From NCBI RefSeq assembly GCF_900168065.1, contig NZ_FUZZ01000007.1:1-64000 (forward strand): a stretch of DNA of 64,000 bases, read 5' to 3'. This DNA comes from Chitinophaga ginsengisegetis. Its GTDB lineage: Bacteria > Bacteroidota > Bacteroidia > Chitinophagales > Chitinophagaceae. Shown one piece after another: positions 33,228-41,649 of this stretch (position 1 is its first letter; each line of letters begins with the position of its first letter). Below the pieces are notes generated by a model, which ran no database searches, had not been told where the DNA came from, and worked only from the letters and a program-made list of their open reading frames with translations. The position numbers and the translations under genes were made by a program.

Positions 33228-33387
33228 TTGTCTTACTCAGGATTACGCTGATTTTATTGATTTAGGGATTTGACTTTTGGGATTTTAAATGATTTTGGGA
33301 GATATAGGCGAATATACCCGCTTATATCTCCCAAAATCATTTAAGAGAATATAATCAGTTAAATCAGCGTAATCCTGAGTAAGACAA
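33228..33387. repeat. Nested ~160-nt palindromic intergenic element
   Basis: The outer arms (33228-33254 and 33361-33387) are perfect 27-bp inverted repeats. The inner arms (33285-33306 and 33323-33344) are perfect 22-bp inverted repeats around a 16-nt loop. The unpaired parts between arms are partly complementary. The element fills nearly all the space between the copper ATPase and recQ. Related sequence occurs at 24017-24058 and 35350-35384. No reading frame of note. REP/MITE-like origin is inferred. Confidence 0.85.
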
Positions 33388-33404
33388 CATCCGCTCTAAT
33401 CGCG

Positions 33405-33412
33405 TATCTTCG
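33405..33412 (+). promoter_or_regulatory. Probable recQ promoter -7 element
   Basis: TATCTTCG, seven of eight matches to TAnnTTTG, 21 nt before the recQ TTG start and just after the palindromic element. Confidence 0.4.
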
Positions 33413-33433
33413 CATTAACCATTAAATTTTTAT

Positions 33434-35341
33434 TTGAGTACGCCCGTAGCCATATTACAGCAATACTGGGGATACGAACAGTTTCGCCCGTTACAGGAAG
33501 ATATCGTGAATGCTGTACTGGAAGGACAGGATACACTGGCCCTGCTGCCTACAGGTGGTGGGAAGTCCATTTGTTTCCAGGTACCGGCCATGATGAAGCC
33601 AGGGCTATGCCTGGTGATCACCCCGCTCATTGCATTGATGAAAGACCAGGTGGCCAATCTCAAAAAAAGAGGGATCACCGCTTATGCTATCTATTCCGGT
33701 ATGCCTTACCAGGAAGTGGAAAGAGTCCTGGAAGCCGCCCGCCGCGGTGGATGCAAGTTTTTATATGTATCTCCCGAAAGATTACAAAGCAAACTTTTTC
33801 AAACCTATTGTGATGGCCTCCCGGTAAACCTGCTGGCTATTGATGAAGCGCATTGTATTTCCCAGTGGGGATACGATTTCCGCCCGGCATACCTGCAGAT
33901 CGCAGATATCCGCAGCTTCTTCCCGGAAGCGCCGGTACTGGCGCTCACGGCTTCGGCCACGCCACGGGTGCAAACAGATATCTGTGAAAAGCTGCTGATG
34001 AAGGACGCCAGAGTTTTTACCAAAAGCTTTGCCCGCTCCAACCTCTCTTACAGTGTGCTGGAAGAATCCACTAAAATTGATAAGGTAAAACATATACTGG
34101 ACCGCGTACCCGGCTGCGGCATCGTTTATTGCCGTAACCGTAAACGCACCAAAGAAATTGCTTCCCTGCTGGAATTACAGGGTATCCCTGCCAGTTATTA
34201 CCATGCCGGTTTGCCACAGGCAGAAAGGGCCGCCAGGCAGGAAGCCTGGATCAATAATGAAACACGCATCATGGTTTGTACCAATGCCTTTGGCATGGGG
34301 ATCGATAAACCGGATGTGCGCATAGTAGTGCACTACGATATGCCCGACGGGCTGGAAGCCTACTACCAGGAGGCGGGCCGCGCCGGCAGGGACGAACAAA
34401 AAGCATATGCCGTGTTGCTCTATAATGAAGAGGAACTAACGGATATGCACGAACGAATTGCGTTGCAGTTTCCCACACTGGAGCAGATCCGTGAAGTATA
34501 CCAGGGTATCGTTAACTATCTCCAGGTGCCGGTGGGCAGCGCAGAAGGCATGTATTTCGATTTTGATATCAACGATTTTGCCCGCACCTTTCACCTGAAC
34601 CTCACCATTGCTTATAGCGCCGTGCGCCTGCTGGAACAGGAAGGCGTGCTGCAGCTCAGCGAAAGCGTATTCCTCCCTTCCCGGGCAGAATTTGTTACCA
34701 ATAAAGAATCCCTGTACGAGTTTGAAAACGCGTACCCGGCATTGGAAGAAATTATCAAAACATTATTGCGTACCTACGAAGGCATCTTCGATAATGCGGT
34801 ACCAATTTATGAACGGCAGATAGGCCGCATCATGCTGATGGAAGATGACGACATTGCTGCACAGCTGCACCAGCTGCATCAATACGGCATCCTGCACTAT
34901 CAGCCACGCCGCGACGAACCCCAGCTATGCTTCCTGCAGGAGCGGGTGTCCGCGCAAAACCTGCGCATCAATATGGCCAGGGTGGAAGTGCGTAAAAAGG
35001 TTTATGCCGACAGGCTCGCCGCCATGTTTGCGTATGTGCGTAACCGTGATATGTGCCGTACACAGCAACTGGTGGCCTATTTCGGGGAGAAGGATTCCAC
35101 ACCATGCGGCGTGTGCGATATCTGTTTAAAAAAGAAATCACAGCCAATGGATGCGGCGGGGTTTAAGCGTATATCCGATCACGTTATTACCATGCTGAAA
35201 GAAGAACCGCTGCTGTTTAATATGCTGCAAAATAAACTGCCCGATGTAAAAAGAAGTGACCTGATGGAAGTGCTGCAGTTCCTGAATGAAGAGGGCATTG
35301 TAGTGCGCGATGAGGCGGGGCGGCTTTCCTGCACGCGGTAA
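33434..35341 (+). CDS. recQ: ATP-dependent DNA helicase RecQ (short form, no HRDC domain)
   Basis: 635 residues from a TTG start (33434). SF2 helicase motifs: 'LLPTGGGKSICFQ' (Walker A), 'LAIDEAHCISQWGYDFRP' (DEAH and aromatic loop), 'LALTASATPRV' and 'QEAGRAGRDEQKAYAVLLY'. The zinc-binding part of the RecQ C-terminal domain has four Cys ('RDMCRTQQL' and 'TPCGVCDICLKK'). A winged helix follows, but the protein ends before any HRDC domain. Bacteroidota often have both a long and a short RecQ; this is the short one. ATG is absent at the family start, so TTG is accepted. Confidence 0.93.
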   Translation: MSTPVAILQQYWGYEQFRPLQEDIVNAVLEGQDTLALLPTGGGKSICFQVPAMMKPGLCLVITPLIALMKDQVANLKKRGITAYAIYSGMPYQEVERVLEAARRGGCKFLYVSPERLQSKLFQTYCDGLPVNLLAIDEAHCISQWGYDFRPAYLQIADIRSFFPEAPVLALTASATPRVQTDICEKLLMKDARVFTKSFARSNLSYSVLEESTKIDKVKHILDRVPGCGIVYCRNRKRTKEIASLLELQGIPASYYHAGLPQAERAARQEAWINNETRIMVCTNAFGMGIDKPDVRIVVHYDMPDGLEAYYQEAGRAGRDEQKAYAVLLYNEEELTDMHERIALQFPTLEQIREVYQGIVNYLQVPVGSAEGMYFDFDINDFARTFHLNLTIAYSAVRLLEQEGVLQLSESVFLPSRAEFVTNKESLYEFENAYPALEEIIKTLLRTYEGIFDNAVPIYERQIGRIMLMEDDDIAAQLHQLHQYGILHYQPRRDEPQLCFLQERVSAQNLRINMARVEVRKKVYADRLAAMFAYVRNRDMCRTQQLVAYFGEKDSTPCGVCDICLKKKSQPMDAAGFKRISDHVITMLKEEPLLFNMLQNKLPDVKRSDLMEVLQFLNEEGIVVRDEAGRLSCTR

Positions 35342-35349
35342 GAGCGAAG

Positions 35350-35384
35350 GTTGTCTTTCCCAGGATTACCCTGAGAAAGACAAC
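35350..35384. repeat. Intergenic repeat copy, short hairpin between recQ and the oxidoreductase
   Basis: GTTGTCTTTC (35350-35359) pairs with GAAAGACAAC (35375-35384). The left part (35351-35374) is the reverse complement of 24027-24050 with one mismatch. It sits between converging genes with 8 nt on each side, and may act as a bidirectional terminator. Confidence 0.75.
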
Positions 35385-35391
35385 ATCTATG

Positions 35392-36438
35392 TTAAAGATC
35401 AATCACTTTGCCTTCTTTACTGCTTTCAAAAGCAGCTTCAATCACTTTGATCACTTTAATGGCATCCTGCGCCGGTACCGGGTTAGCGGCTTTATTCACC
35501 AATGCTTCATAAATGCCCTGGTAGTAGTCCATGTAATTGCCGTTAGTACCCGGAACATATTTCTTTACTACTTTACCATCAATCTCCGTGTGCAGTAAAC
35601 CCCATTCATGTGGCTGTTCTGCGCCCCAGTCGGGGCTGTTGGGGAAAAGCCCTCTTTGCAGTTGAGCTTCCTGTATATCGGATTTGGTTTTGATGAAGGA
35701 GCCAATGCGGCCATGCAGCTGGTAAGCAGGCAGGGCTTCACGCACCAGGTAGTTGCATTTTACACGCGCCCGCAGGTTATCATAGTACAGCACCAGTTCA
35801 AAATAATCATCTACAACAGAATCGCGGCGGATTACACGGATGTCGGCCCATACACGTTTTGGCATGCCAAACAGGGTAATGGCCTGGTCAATCAGGTGGG
35901 AACCCAGGTCGTATAAGGCGCCGGTACCAGGGCCTCCCAGTTCTTTATGTTTTTTATAACTCAGCTCTTCCTTGAAACGGTCGTAATGTATTTCTGCTTC
36001 CAGTACATCACCCAGCTGACCAGATTGAAGCACTTCTTTTACTACTTTATAGTCGCTGTCGTAACGGCGGTTGTGGTAAACGCTGAGCAGTAAACCTTTC
36101 TCAGCCGCTAAGGCTGCAAGTGTTTCACCTTCTTTTGCATGTACAGTGAAAGGCTTTTCCACAATAACATTCTTTCCTGCTTCCAGTGCGGCTTTTACAA
36201 AATCGAAGTGTGTGTAGTTGGGGGTGTTTACTACGATCAGTTCCAGGTCTTTGTCTGCCAGCATATCCTCCACGCTCGTGTATACTTTAACGTTAGGGTA
36301 GCGTTGCTGCGCCAGGTTTTTACTTCTTTCCACTACCGCTGTAAATTCAAATCCCGGGTTTACGTGCAGGAACGGGGCATGAAATATCTGTCCAGACATG
36401 CCGTACGAGCATACGCCCGTTTTAATAATTCTACTCAT
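35392..36438 (-). CDS. Gfo/Idh/MocA family NAD(P)-dependent oxidoreductase
   Basis: 348 residues. N-terminal Rossmann domain with 'GVCSYGMSGQIFHAPFL' in the dinucleotide-binding turn and 'VNTPNYTHFDFVKAALEAGK' followed by 'VIVEKPFTV', the EKP motif typical of this family. The C-terminal domain has 'GALYDLGSHLIDQAITLFG' with the catalytic-region Asp/His. Family members oxidise or reduce sugars, inositols or related polyols; the substrate is not evident and no sugar operon adjoins it. Appears monocistronic. Confidence 0.9.
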   Translation of the reverse strand: MSRIIKTGVCSYGMSGQIFHAPFLHVNPGFEFTAVVERSKNLAQQRYPNVKVYTSVEDMLADKDLELIVVNTPNYTHFDFVKAALEAGKNVIVEKPFTVHAKEGETLAALAAEKGLLLSVYHNRRYDSDYKVVKEVLQSGQLGDVLEAEIHYDRFKEELSYKKHKELGGPGTGALYDLGSHLIDQAITLFGMPKRVWADIRVIRRDSVVDDYFELVLYYDNLRARVKCNYLVREALPAYQLHGRIGSFIKTKSDIQEAQLQRGLFPNSPDWGAEQPHEWGLLHTEIDGKVVKKYVPGTNGNYMDYYQGIYEALVNKAANPVPAQDAIKVIKVIEAAFESSKEGKVIDL

Positions 36439-36488
36439 ACTTTTGATATATTGATGTAAACTGACAGCGTATGGCTATCGTTGCATAA

Positions 36489-38042
36489 TTAAAACCAGCT
36501 TTTACTTTTACTGCTTTTTCCACCCAGGCCCAGCGCACCCAGTAAGCTGCGGGTGATGATGTTGGCGGCGGTACGGCCTACCTGGCGGGCTACAGAGCTA
36601 TCCATCACCTGCTCAAGAACGCCCTTTTCCTGTTTTTGTTTTCCGGAAGATTTAGGCGCTGCCTCGGTGGCGGCGGTTTTATCGGCGGCTTCCTGCAGCT
36701 TGGCGGTGAGGATTTCATAGGCGCTCTCGCTGTCAATTTCCTCCCCGTATTTCTTTACCAGCTTGGAATTATTTACGAGTCCGTCAATTTCCGCCGGTGT
36801 TAATACATCCATACGCGACCGTGGCGATACCAGCATGGTAGCGGCAAGCGGGGTAGGAACACCTTTTTCATTTAAGCAGGTAACGAGCGCTTCGCCAATA
36901 CCTATCTGGGTAAGCAACTCATCTGTTTTATAGAAATCTGATAACGGGTAATTCTCCGCAGTTTGCTTGATTGTTTTACGGTCGTTGGCGGTAAAGGCAC
37001 GCAGGGCATGCTGTACTTTAAGACCCAGCTGTCCCAGCACAGAAGGAGGTACATCCATCGGGTTTTGAGTACAGAAGAAAATGCCTACGCCTTTTGAACG
37101 GATCAGTTTTATGATGGTGTCTATCTGTTTCAGTAAAGCGTCGCTGGCCTCATTAAAAATAAGATGCGCCTCATCAATGAACATCACCAGCTTTGGTTTA
37201 TCCAGGTCGCCTTCTTCCGGAAGTGTGGCGTATAATTCTGCCAGCAGGCTGAGCATGAAGGTGGAAAACAGTTTCGGCCGATCCTGTATATCGTTTACAC
37301 GCAGTATGGATATGATACCACGGCCATCGTCGCTGATCCGCATCAGGTCATCTACTTCAAAAGATTTCTCTCCAAAAAACAGTTCAGCGCCCTGTTGTTC
37401 CAGTTCAATTACTTTACGCAGTATTGTGCCGGTAGAGGTGGTGGAGATCTTTCCATAATCTTTTTCCAGCTCTGCTTTGCCTTCATCACCGGCAAATTGT
37501 AATACTTTTTTAAAGTCTTTCAGATCCAGTAACGGCAGTTTGTTATCGTCGCAATACTTGAAGAGCATGGCTACGAGGCCGGCCTGTGTATCGTTCAGTT
37601 CCAGGATCTTCGACAGGAGGATGGGGCCAAATTCGCTGACGGTAGCCCGCAGGCGTACGCCCTTTTCCTGGCTGAGGGATAACAGTTCCGATGGATAGGC
37701 TGCTGGGCTCCAGCTACCGCCTATTTTCTGGTAACGTTCCGCAATCTTTGGATTGTCGCTGCCCGCAGCAGCAATGCCGCTGAGATCCCCTTTAATGTCC
37801 ATTAACAATACCGGTACGCTGGCATCGCTGAGTCCTTCGGCGATCACCTGCAGGGTTTTGGTTTTACCGGTACCCGTGGCGCCGGCGATCAAACCATGCC
37901 GGTTAAGCGTTTTAAGCGGCAGAAGAACATCCGCCCCGGTTACTACTTCACCGTTCAGCATGGCACAACCCAGCTTGAAATGCTCGCCTTTAAAAGTATA
38001 GCCGCTTTTGATATATTCCAGAAATGCATCCTGATTGGCCAT
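36489..38042 (-). CDS. HerA-like DUF853 family ATPase
   Basis: 517 residues. RecA-like ATPase with Walker A 'LIAGATGTGKTKTLQVIA' and Walker B 'LVMFIDEAHLIFNEA'; 'IFFCTQNPMDVPPSVLGQLG' is the sensor region. This is the DUF853/YjgR type of HerA-FtsK ATPases, whose cellular role is unclear. The C-terminal ~60 residues are low-complexity and basic, ending 'GLGGKSSKSKSWF'. No nuclease or NurA partner is adjacent, so a defence or DNA-end-processing role is not supported by context. Confidence 0.9.
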   Translation of the reverse strand: MANQDAFLEYIKSGYTFKGEHFKLGCAMLNGEVVTGADVLLPLKTLNRHGLIAGATGTGKTKTLQVIAEGLSDASVPVLLMDIKGDLSGIAAAGSDNPKIAERYQKIGGSWSPAAYPSELLSLSQEKGVRLRATVSEFGPILLSKILELNDTQAGLVAMLFKYCDDNKLPLLDLKDFKKVLQFAGDEGKAELEKDYGKISTTSTGTILRKVIELEQQGAELFFGEKSFEVDDLMRISDDGRGIISILRVNDIQDRPKLFSTFMLSLLAELYATLPEEGDLDKPKLVMFIDEAHLIFNEASDALLKQIDTIIKLIRSKGVGIFFCTQNPMDVPPSVLGQLGLKVQHALRAFTANDRKTIKQTAENYPLSDFYKTDELLTQIGIGEALVTCLNEKGVPTPLAATMLVSPRSRMDVLTPAEIDGLVNNSKLVKKYGEEIDSESAYEILTAKLQEAADKTAATEAAPKSSGKQKQEKGVLEQVMDSSVARQVGRTAANIITRSLLGALGLGGKSSKSKSWF

Positions 38043-38118
38043 GACGTAATTTTTTTTATGAAGATAATAAAAAGCAACAAGCGGTTGAGCTTCAAATTAT
38101 TACCGGTGCTTACGTACC

Positions 38119-38188
38119 GTTTATCGATCATTAATTATTGATAAACGATAAATTTATTTTGCTTTTCGATAAAATCAAAATACCTTTG
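38119..38188 (+). promoter_or_regulatory. Promoter and putative operator of the DUF2975/XRE pair
   Basis: TACCTTTG (38181-38188) is an exact -7 box, 21 nt before the DUF2975 start. Upstream lie GTTTATC (38119-38125) and GATAAAC (38140-38146) as an inverted repeat, and further CGATAAA copies at about 38146-38152 and 38167-38173. Repeated CGATAAA/TTTATCG around the promoter suggests binding sites for the XRE protein encoded by the second gene. Confidence 0.5.
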
Positions 38189-38209
38189 GTGTATTAAACA
38201 GGGCGTAAC

Positions 38210-38692
38210 ATGAAAATCAGTAAGTATCTTCTTCCGTTGAAAATCGTGCTGCTCATTTCTGTATTGATCAGTGTTTACATCACGATCTTTAATGGTGTTG
38301 CTTTTTTTCAATCGCGTTTCAGCCCTGATACGCCGGGTTTAAAAGCGGCTGTTCTTCAAAATACCATACTGGGTTTACTGTACCTGGTAATGACCTGGTA
38401 TCTTTTCCGGCTATTGATTGGCGCGGGGAGTGAAGATATTATTTCCCGGAAAAATCTCAGTGCAGTAAAAGGAATCCTGTTTGTTTTATCGGGATTGCTG
38501 CTCACTAAAATTGTTTTTGCCTGGATAGCGGGCGATAGCATAAAGGTGTATAACAACCGGCTTTATTTCCGGCTGCTGAGCGTACTGGGCGCCACCTGGG
38601 AACTGCTGATGGCCTTTATGGTTATCCTGGCGCTGGCCATCGTTTTTGAAAGGGCGGTAAGCCTGAAGGAAGAACAGGCGTTGACCATTTAA
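38210..38692 (+). CDS. DUF2975 membrane protein
   Basis: 160 residues with four membrane segments (about 9-28, 46-67, 85-106, 128-148). It resembles the DUF2975 family (Bacillus YoaS type). Members are commonly encoded beside a small XRE regulator, as here (gap 21 nt). The function is unknown; the pairing has been noted as a conserved two-gene unit, and a role in sensing membrane state is speculation. Confidence 0.85.
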   Translation: MKISKYLLPLKIVLLISVLISVYITIFNGVAFFQSRFSPDTPGLKAAVLQNTILGLLYLVMTWYLFRLLIGAGSEDIISRKNLSAVKGILFVLSGLLLTKIVFAWIAGDSIKVYNNRLYFRLLSVLGATWELLMAFMVILALAIVFERAVSLKEEQALTI

Positions 38693-38713
38693 TGATCTAA
38701 ATAACAATATGCA

Positions 38714-38917
38714 ATGGGGATAATCGTCAATCTGGACGTGATGCTGGCAAAAAGGAAGATGTCGCTGACGGAGCTGAGTGTGCAGGTGGGTATTACGATG
38801 GCAAATCTCAGTATACTAAAAAGTGGCAAAGCAAAAGCCATCCGGTTTTCCACACTGGAAGAGATCTGCAGGGTACTGGAATGCCAGCCGGGCGATATAC
38901 TGGAATACAAGGAATAG
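38714..38917 (+). CDS. Small XRE/Cro-type helix-turn-helix regulator (YozG-like)
   Basis: 67 residues, a single HTH domain: 'LAKRKMSLTELSVQVGITMA' is the helix-turn-helix and 'ISMAN'-type recognition continues as 'NLSILKSGKAKAIRFSTLEE', ending 'CQPGDILEYKE'. It matches regulators paired with DUF2975 proteins. It probably binds the repeated CGATAAA sites upstream of the pair and controls its own operon (inference). A bidirectional terminator follows. Confidence 0.9.
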   Translation: MGIIVNLDVMLAKRKMSLTELSVQVGITMANLSILKSGKAKAIRFSTLEEICRVLECQPGDILEYKE

Positions 38918-38940
38918 ATTGCTTTTTCATACATGATAGA

Positions 38941-38980
38941 CAAAAAAAAATCTGCTATTCGTTAGCAGATTTTTTTATTT
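38941..38980. terminator. Bidirectional terminator between the XRE gene and the GroES-like gene
   Basis: TCTGCTA (38951-38957) and TAGCAGA (38963-38969) are flanked by A9 and T7. Stem extends through the A/T tracts. Serves converging genes. Confidence 0.9.
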
Positions 38981-39000
38981 ATAAGATAACAGAAGATGAT

Positions 39001-39381
39001 CTACAGATCTTCTTCTCTTTCCAGCATCAGGATAGCGGCCTGTGGTACGATATAATATGTTTCTTCTTCGTACACTACTTCAGTGGAACCACTGAGCAGG
39101 AAAATAGCCAGGTCGCCTTCTTTCACCTGTAACGGAATATATTTTACTTTCTCTTCCTCCGGCTTCCAGGCATCGTCACTGTCAACCGGTACAGGGATAG
39201 CATACCCCGGACCTGTTTTAATAACATAGCCACGTTGAACCTTTTCCTTTTCCTGAACCCCGGGAGGCAGGTATAATCCACTGCTGGTGCGCTCGTGGGG
39301 AGTAGCTGGCTTTATCAGCACGCGGTCGCCCACAACGATCAGTTTTTTCAATTTATTATCTGTTGTTATGTGTATAGCCAT
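39001..39381 (-). CDS. GroES-family co-chaperonin paralog
   Basis: 126 residues, longer than canonical GroES (about 97). Family features: 'LIVVGDRVLIKPATPHERTS' with 'GLYLPPGVQEKEKVQRGYVI' (start of the barrel and mobile-loop region), and 'LQVKEGDLAIFL' near the end. An extra acidic stretch of about 25 residues ('VDSDDAWKPEEEKVKYIP') sits before the last strands. No groEL is adjacent, so this is not the housekeeping groESL operon. It may modulate GroEL or act independently. Promoter TATATTTG at 39402-39395 gives a leader of about 10 nt. Confidence 0.87.
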   Translation of the reverse strand: MAIHITTDNKLKKLIVVGDRVLIKPATPHERTSSGLYLPPGVQEKEKVQRGYVIKTGPGYAIPVPVDSDDAWKPEEEKVKYIPLQVKEGDLAIFLLSGSTEVVYEEETYYIVPQAAILMLEREEDL

Positions 39382-39394
39382 GCACTGTATCTAT

Positions 39395-39402
39395 CAAATA
39401 TA
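39395..39402 (-). promoter_or_regulatory. Promoter -7 element of the GroES-like gene
   Basis: TATATTTG, exact consensus on the minus strand, 13 nt before the ATG. Confidence 0.6.
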
Positions 39403-39438
39403 ATGCAGCAGCAATAATAGTGACAGACTGACAGTAAT

Positions 39439-40278
39439 TTAAATACTGCTGAGTGAAAAAGTTTCACCCGCCCGGATGCCTTTTTCAGTTTGTTGCAGTA
39501 CACAACATTCATTTACCGGGTCGTGCTCGAAATAAAGAATATATTCTTTATCCACTGCTTCCTGTAAAAAGCTTTTCTTTTCCTGCAATGTTTTCAGCGG
39601 AAACATGTCGTATGCCATTACATAAGGCAGGGGAATATGACCGGTGGATGGCAACAGGTCGGCCATGTAAATAATGGTTTTACCCTTATAGCTGATCTGT
39701 GGCAGCATCATGGCATCGGTGTGCCCGTTGGCAAACCGGATGGAAATATTATCCGTAAAGTTTACGCCTTCCAGGTGATTAATAAATTTCAGCTGACCGC
39801 TTTCCTGGATAGGCAGGATATTTTCTTTCAGGAAAGATGCCTTCTCCCGGTCGTTGGGTTGTGTAGCCCATTTCCAGTGATCTTCATTGCTCCAGTAGGT
39901 AGCATTTTTGAAGGCCGGGGCCAGCTGGTCGCCCTGGCGGATAATGCTGCCGCCACAGTGATCAAAGTGCAGGTGGGTGAGGAACATATCGGTGATATCG
40001 TTCCGGTGGAAGCCATGTGCCGCGAGTGATTTATCCAGGGTGGCATCTCCATGCAGGTAATAATGACTAAAGAATTTCGCATCCTGTTTATCGCCAATGC
40101 CATTGTCTACCAGGATAAGGCGGTTGCCGTCTTCAATCAGCAGGCAACGCATGGCCCAGCTGCATAAATTGTTTTCATCTGCAGGATTCAGTTTATTCCA
40201 GATGGTTTTGGGCACTACGCCAAACATAGCGCCGCCGTCCAGTTTAAAGAATCCTGTTTCAATGGTGTATAATTTCAT
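39439..40278 (-). CDS. Metallo-beta-lactamase fold hydrolase
   Basis: 279 residues. The zinc motif is in 'MFLTHLHFDHCGGSII' (HxHxDH), with a downstream His in 'ISIRFANGHTDAMMLP' and a final His in 'ILYFEHDPVNECC'. It begins 'TIETGFFKLDGGAMFGVVPK', as in lactonase-like/AttM-type MBL proteins. It could be a quorum-quenching lactonase or a general hydrolase; the sequence does not decide. Independent of the upstream MFS gene by strand-wise order: the MFS transporter lies 41 nt upstream and may be cotranscribed. Confidence 0.88.
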   Translation of the reverse strand: MKLYTIETGFFKLDGGAMFGVVPKTIWNKLNPADENNLCSWAMRCLLIEDGNRLILVDNGIGDKQDAKFFSHYYLHGDATLDKSLAAHGFHRNDITDMFLTHLHFDHCGGSIIRQGDQLAPAFKNATYWSNEDHWKWATQPNDREKASFLKENILPIQESGQLKFINHLEGVNFTDNISIRFANGHTDAMMLPQISYKGKTIIYMADLLPSTGHIPLPYVMAYDMFPLKTLQEKKSFLQEAVDKEYILYFEHDPVNECCVLQQTEKGIRAGETFSLSSI

Positions 40279-40319
40279 TATCCTTGAATTTTATCGGGTA
40301 GTTCTGCTTTGAAAGATAC

Positions 40320-41603
40320 CTAATTCTCTACAGCCAGCTGCTTTTGTTTGCGCAGGGCAGAAATGATCCATATAAGCCCGATCACAAAAAACACCACCAG
40401 CGCCAGCACGGAATTCCGCATGTCTTCGGTAAGGTCATCTATATAGGCAAACGAAAACATACCAATTACTATGGACAGTTTTTCGGTAACATCATAATAA
40501 CTGAAGAAGGAGGTGGTATCTTCTGTTTCGGGCATCAGCTTGGCATAGGTAGAACGGCTGAGGGATTGGATACCACCCATTACCAGTCCCACCGCAGTGG
40601 CCAGTAAATAAAAATGCATAGCTGTCTGCATTTTGTATCCGGCAATACAGATGCCTATCCAGAATATTACAACGGCAATCAATACACGTAAATTACCAAA
40701 CCGGGTAGAAAGCCGGGCCATGCTCCACGCGCCGGCAATAGCCACAATCTGGATAATCACTACGGTAACGATCAGCATTTCATCAGGGAGCTTTAATACT
40801 TTACCACCAAAAATAGTAGCCGCCATCATCACGGTTTGTACACCCATGCTGTAAAAGAAAAATCCACGCAGGAATCTTTTCAGTACAGGCAGTTGTTTTA
40901 CCTGGGCGTATACTTTCCGCAATTCGGTAAATCCTTCTGTGAATGCGCTGCCGGTATGTTTGGTAGCGGTAGCGATGCTTTTTGGCAAGCGCGCAAACGT
41001 GATCTGTGCAAAGCCAAACCACCAGATACCTACCAGCAGGAAGGTAAGCTGCACCGGTTGGCTTTTACCCATGCCCATTTTGGGTCCCAGCACCACCAGG
41101 CCAAAGCCCAGCAGTTGTAAAATTACGCTGCCTATATAACCCATGCTGAACCCCCGGGCACTGATCCGGTCCCGGTCTTCCGGCGCTGCAATTTCAGGCA
41201 GGTAGGAGTTGTAAAATACCAGTCCGCCGCAATACCCGATAGTAGAAAGGATAAAGCAGGCTACGCCCAGCAGGAGATGATCCCCGTCGAAGAAGTAAAG
41301 TGCGCAGCAGGAGAGCGAACCCACTATGGTAAAGAAGCGCAGGAAATTCTTTTTATTACCCCTGGTATCCGCAATAGACGACAGGATGGGAGAGGCAAAG
41401 GCTACCAGCAGGTAAGCAGCTGCCATGGAATAATTGTACAATGCGGAGTTTACAAAGTTCATCCCGAGAAAGGAAACGTGTTCACCTGTAACCGCTAAAA
41501 AATAGATAGGGAAAAAAGTAGTGGTGATAACGAGGTTGTACACGGAATTGGCCCAATCGTACATTGCCCAGCCATTAATCACTTTCTTACTGGCAGTCTT
41601 CAT
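40320..41603 (-). CDS. UMF1-type major facilitator transporter
   Basis: 427 residues, about 12 membrane segments. It begins 'INGWAMYDWANSVYNLVITT', the signature of the Atg22/UMF1 branch of the MFS. 'RGFSMGYIGSVILQLLGFGL' and 'GLVMGGIQSLSRSTYAKLMP' are further family stretches. Substrates of bacterial UMF1 proteins are unknown; yeast Atg22 exports amino acids from the vacuole. The gene lies between the lipid A cluster and an MBL hydrolase. AGCTTTTAG repeats (41606-41620) precede it. Confidence 0.9.
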   Translation of the reverse strand: MKTASKKVINGWAMYDWANSVYNLVITTTFFPIYFLAVTGEHVSFLGMNFVNSALYNYSMAAAYLLVAFASPILSSIADTRGNKKNFLRFFTIVGSLSCCALYFFDGDHLLLGVACFILSTIGYCGGLVFYNSYLPEIAAPEDRDRISARGFSMGYIGSVILQLLGFGLVVLGPKMGMGKSQPVQLTFLLVGIWWFGFAQITFARLPKSIATATKHTGSAFTEGFTELRKVYAQVKQLPVLKRFLRGFFFYSMGVQTVMMAATIFGGKVLKLPDEMLIVTVVIIQIVAIAGAWSMARLSTRFGNLRVLIAVVIFWIGICIAGYKMQTAMHFYLLATAVGLVMGGIQSLSRSTYAKLMPETEDTTSFFSYYDVTEKLSIVIGMFSFAYIDDLTEDMRNSVLALVVFFVIGLIWIISALRKQKQLAVEN

Positions 41604-41649
41604 ATAGCTTTTAGCTTTTCACGAAGATAATATTCCCGTTGATTTTATC

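Noticed and set aside
36489..38042. HerA-like ATPase as part of an anti-phage defence system
   Set aside because: No nuclease, Sir2, NurA or other defence partner nearby; flanked by housekeeping-type genes.
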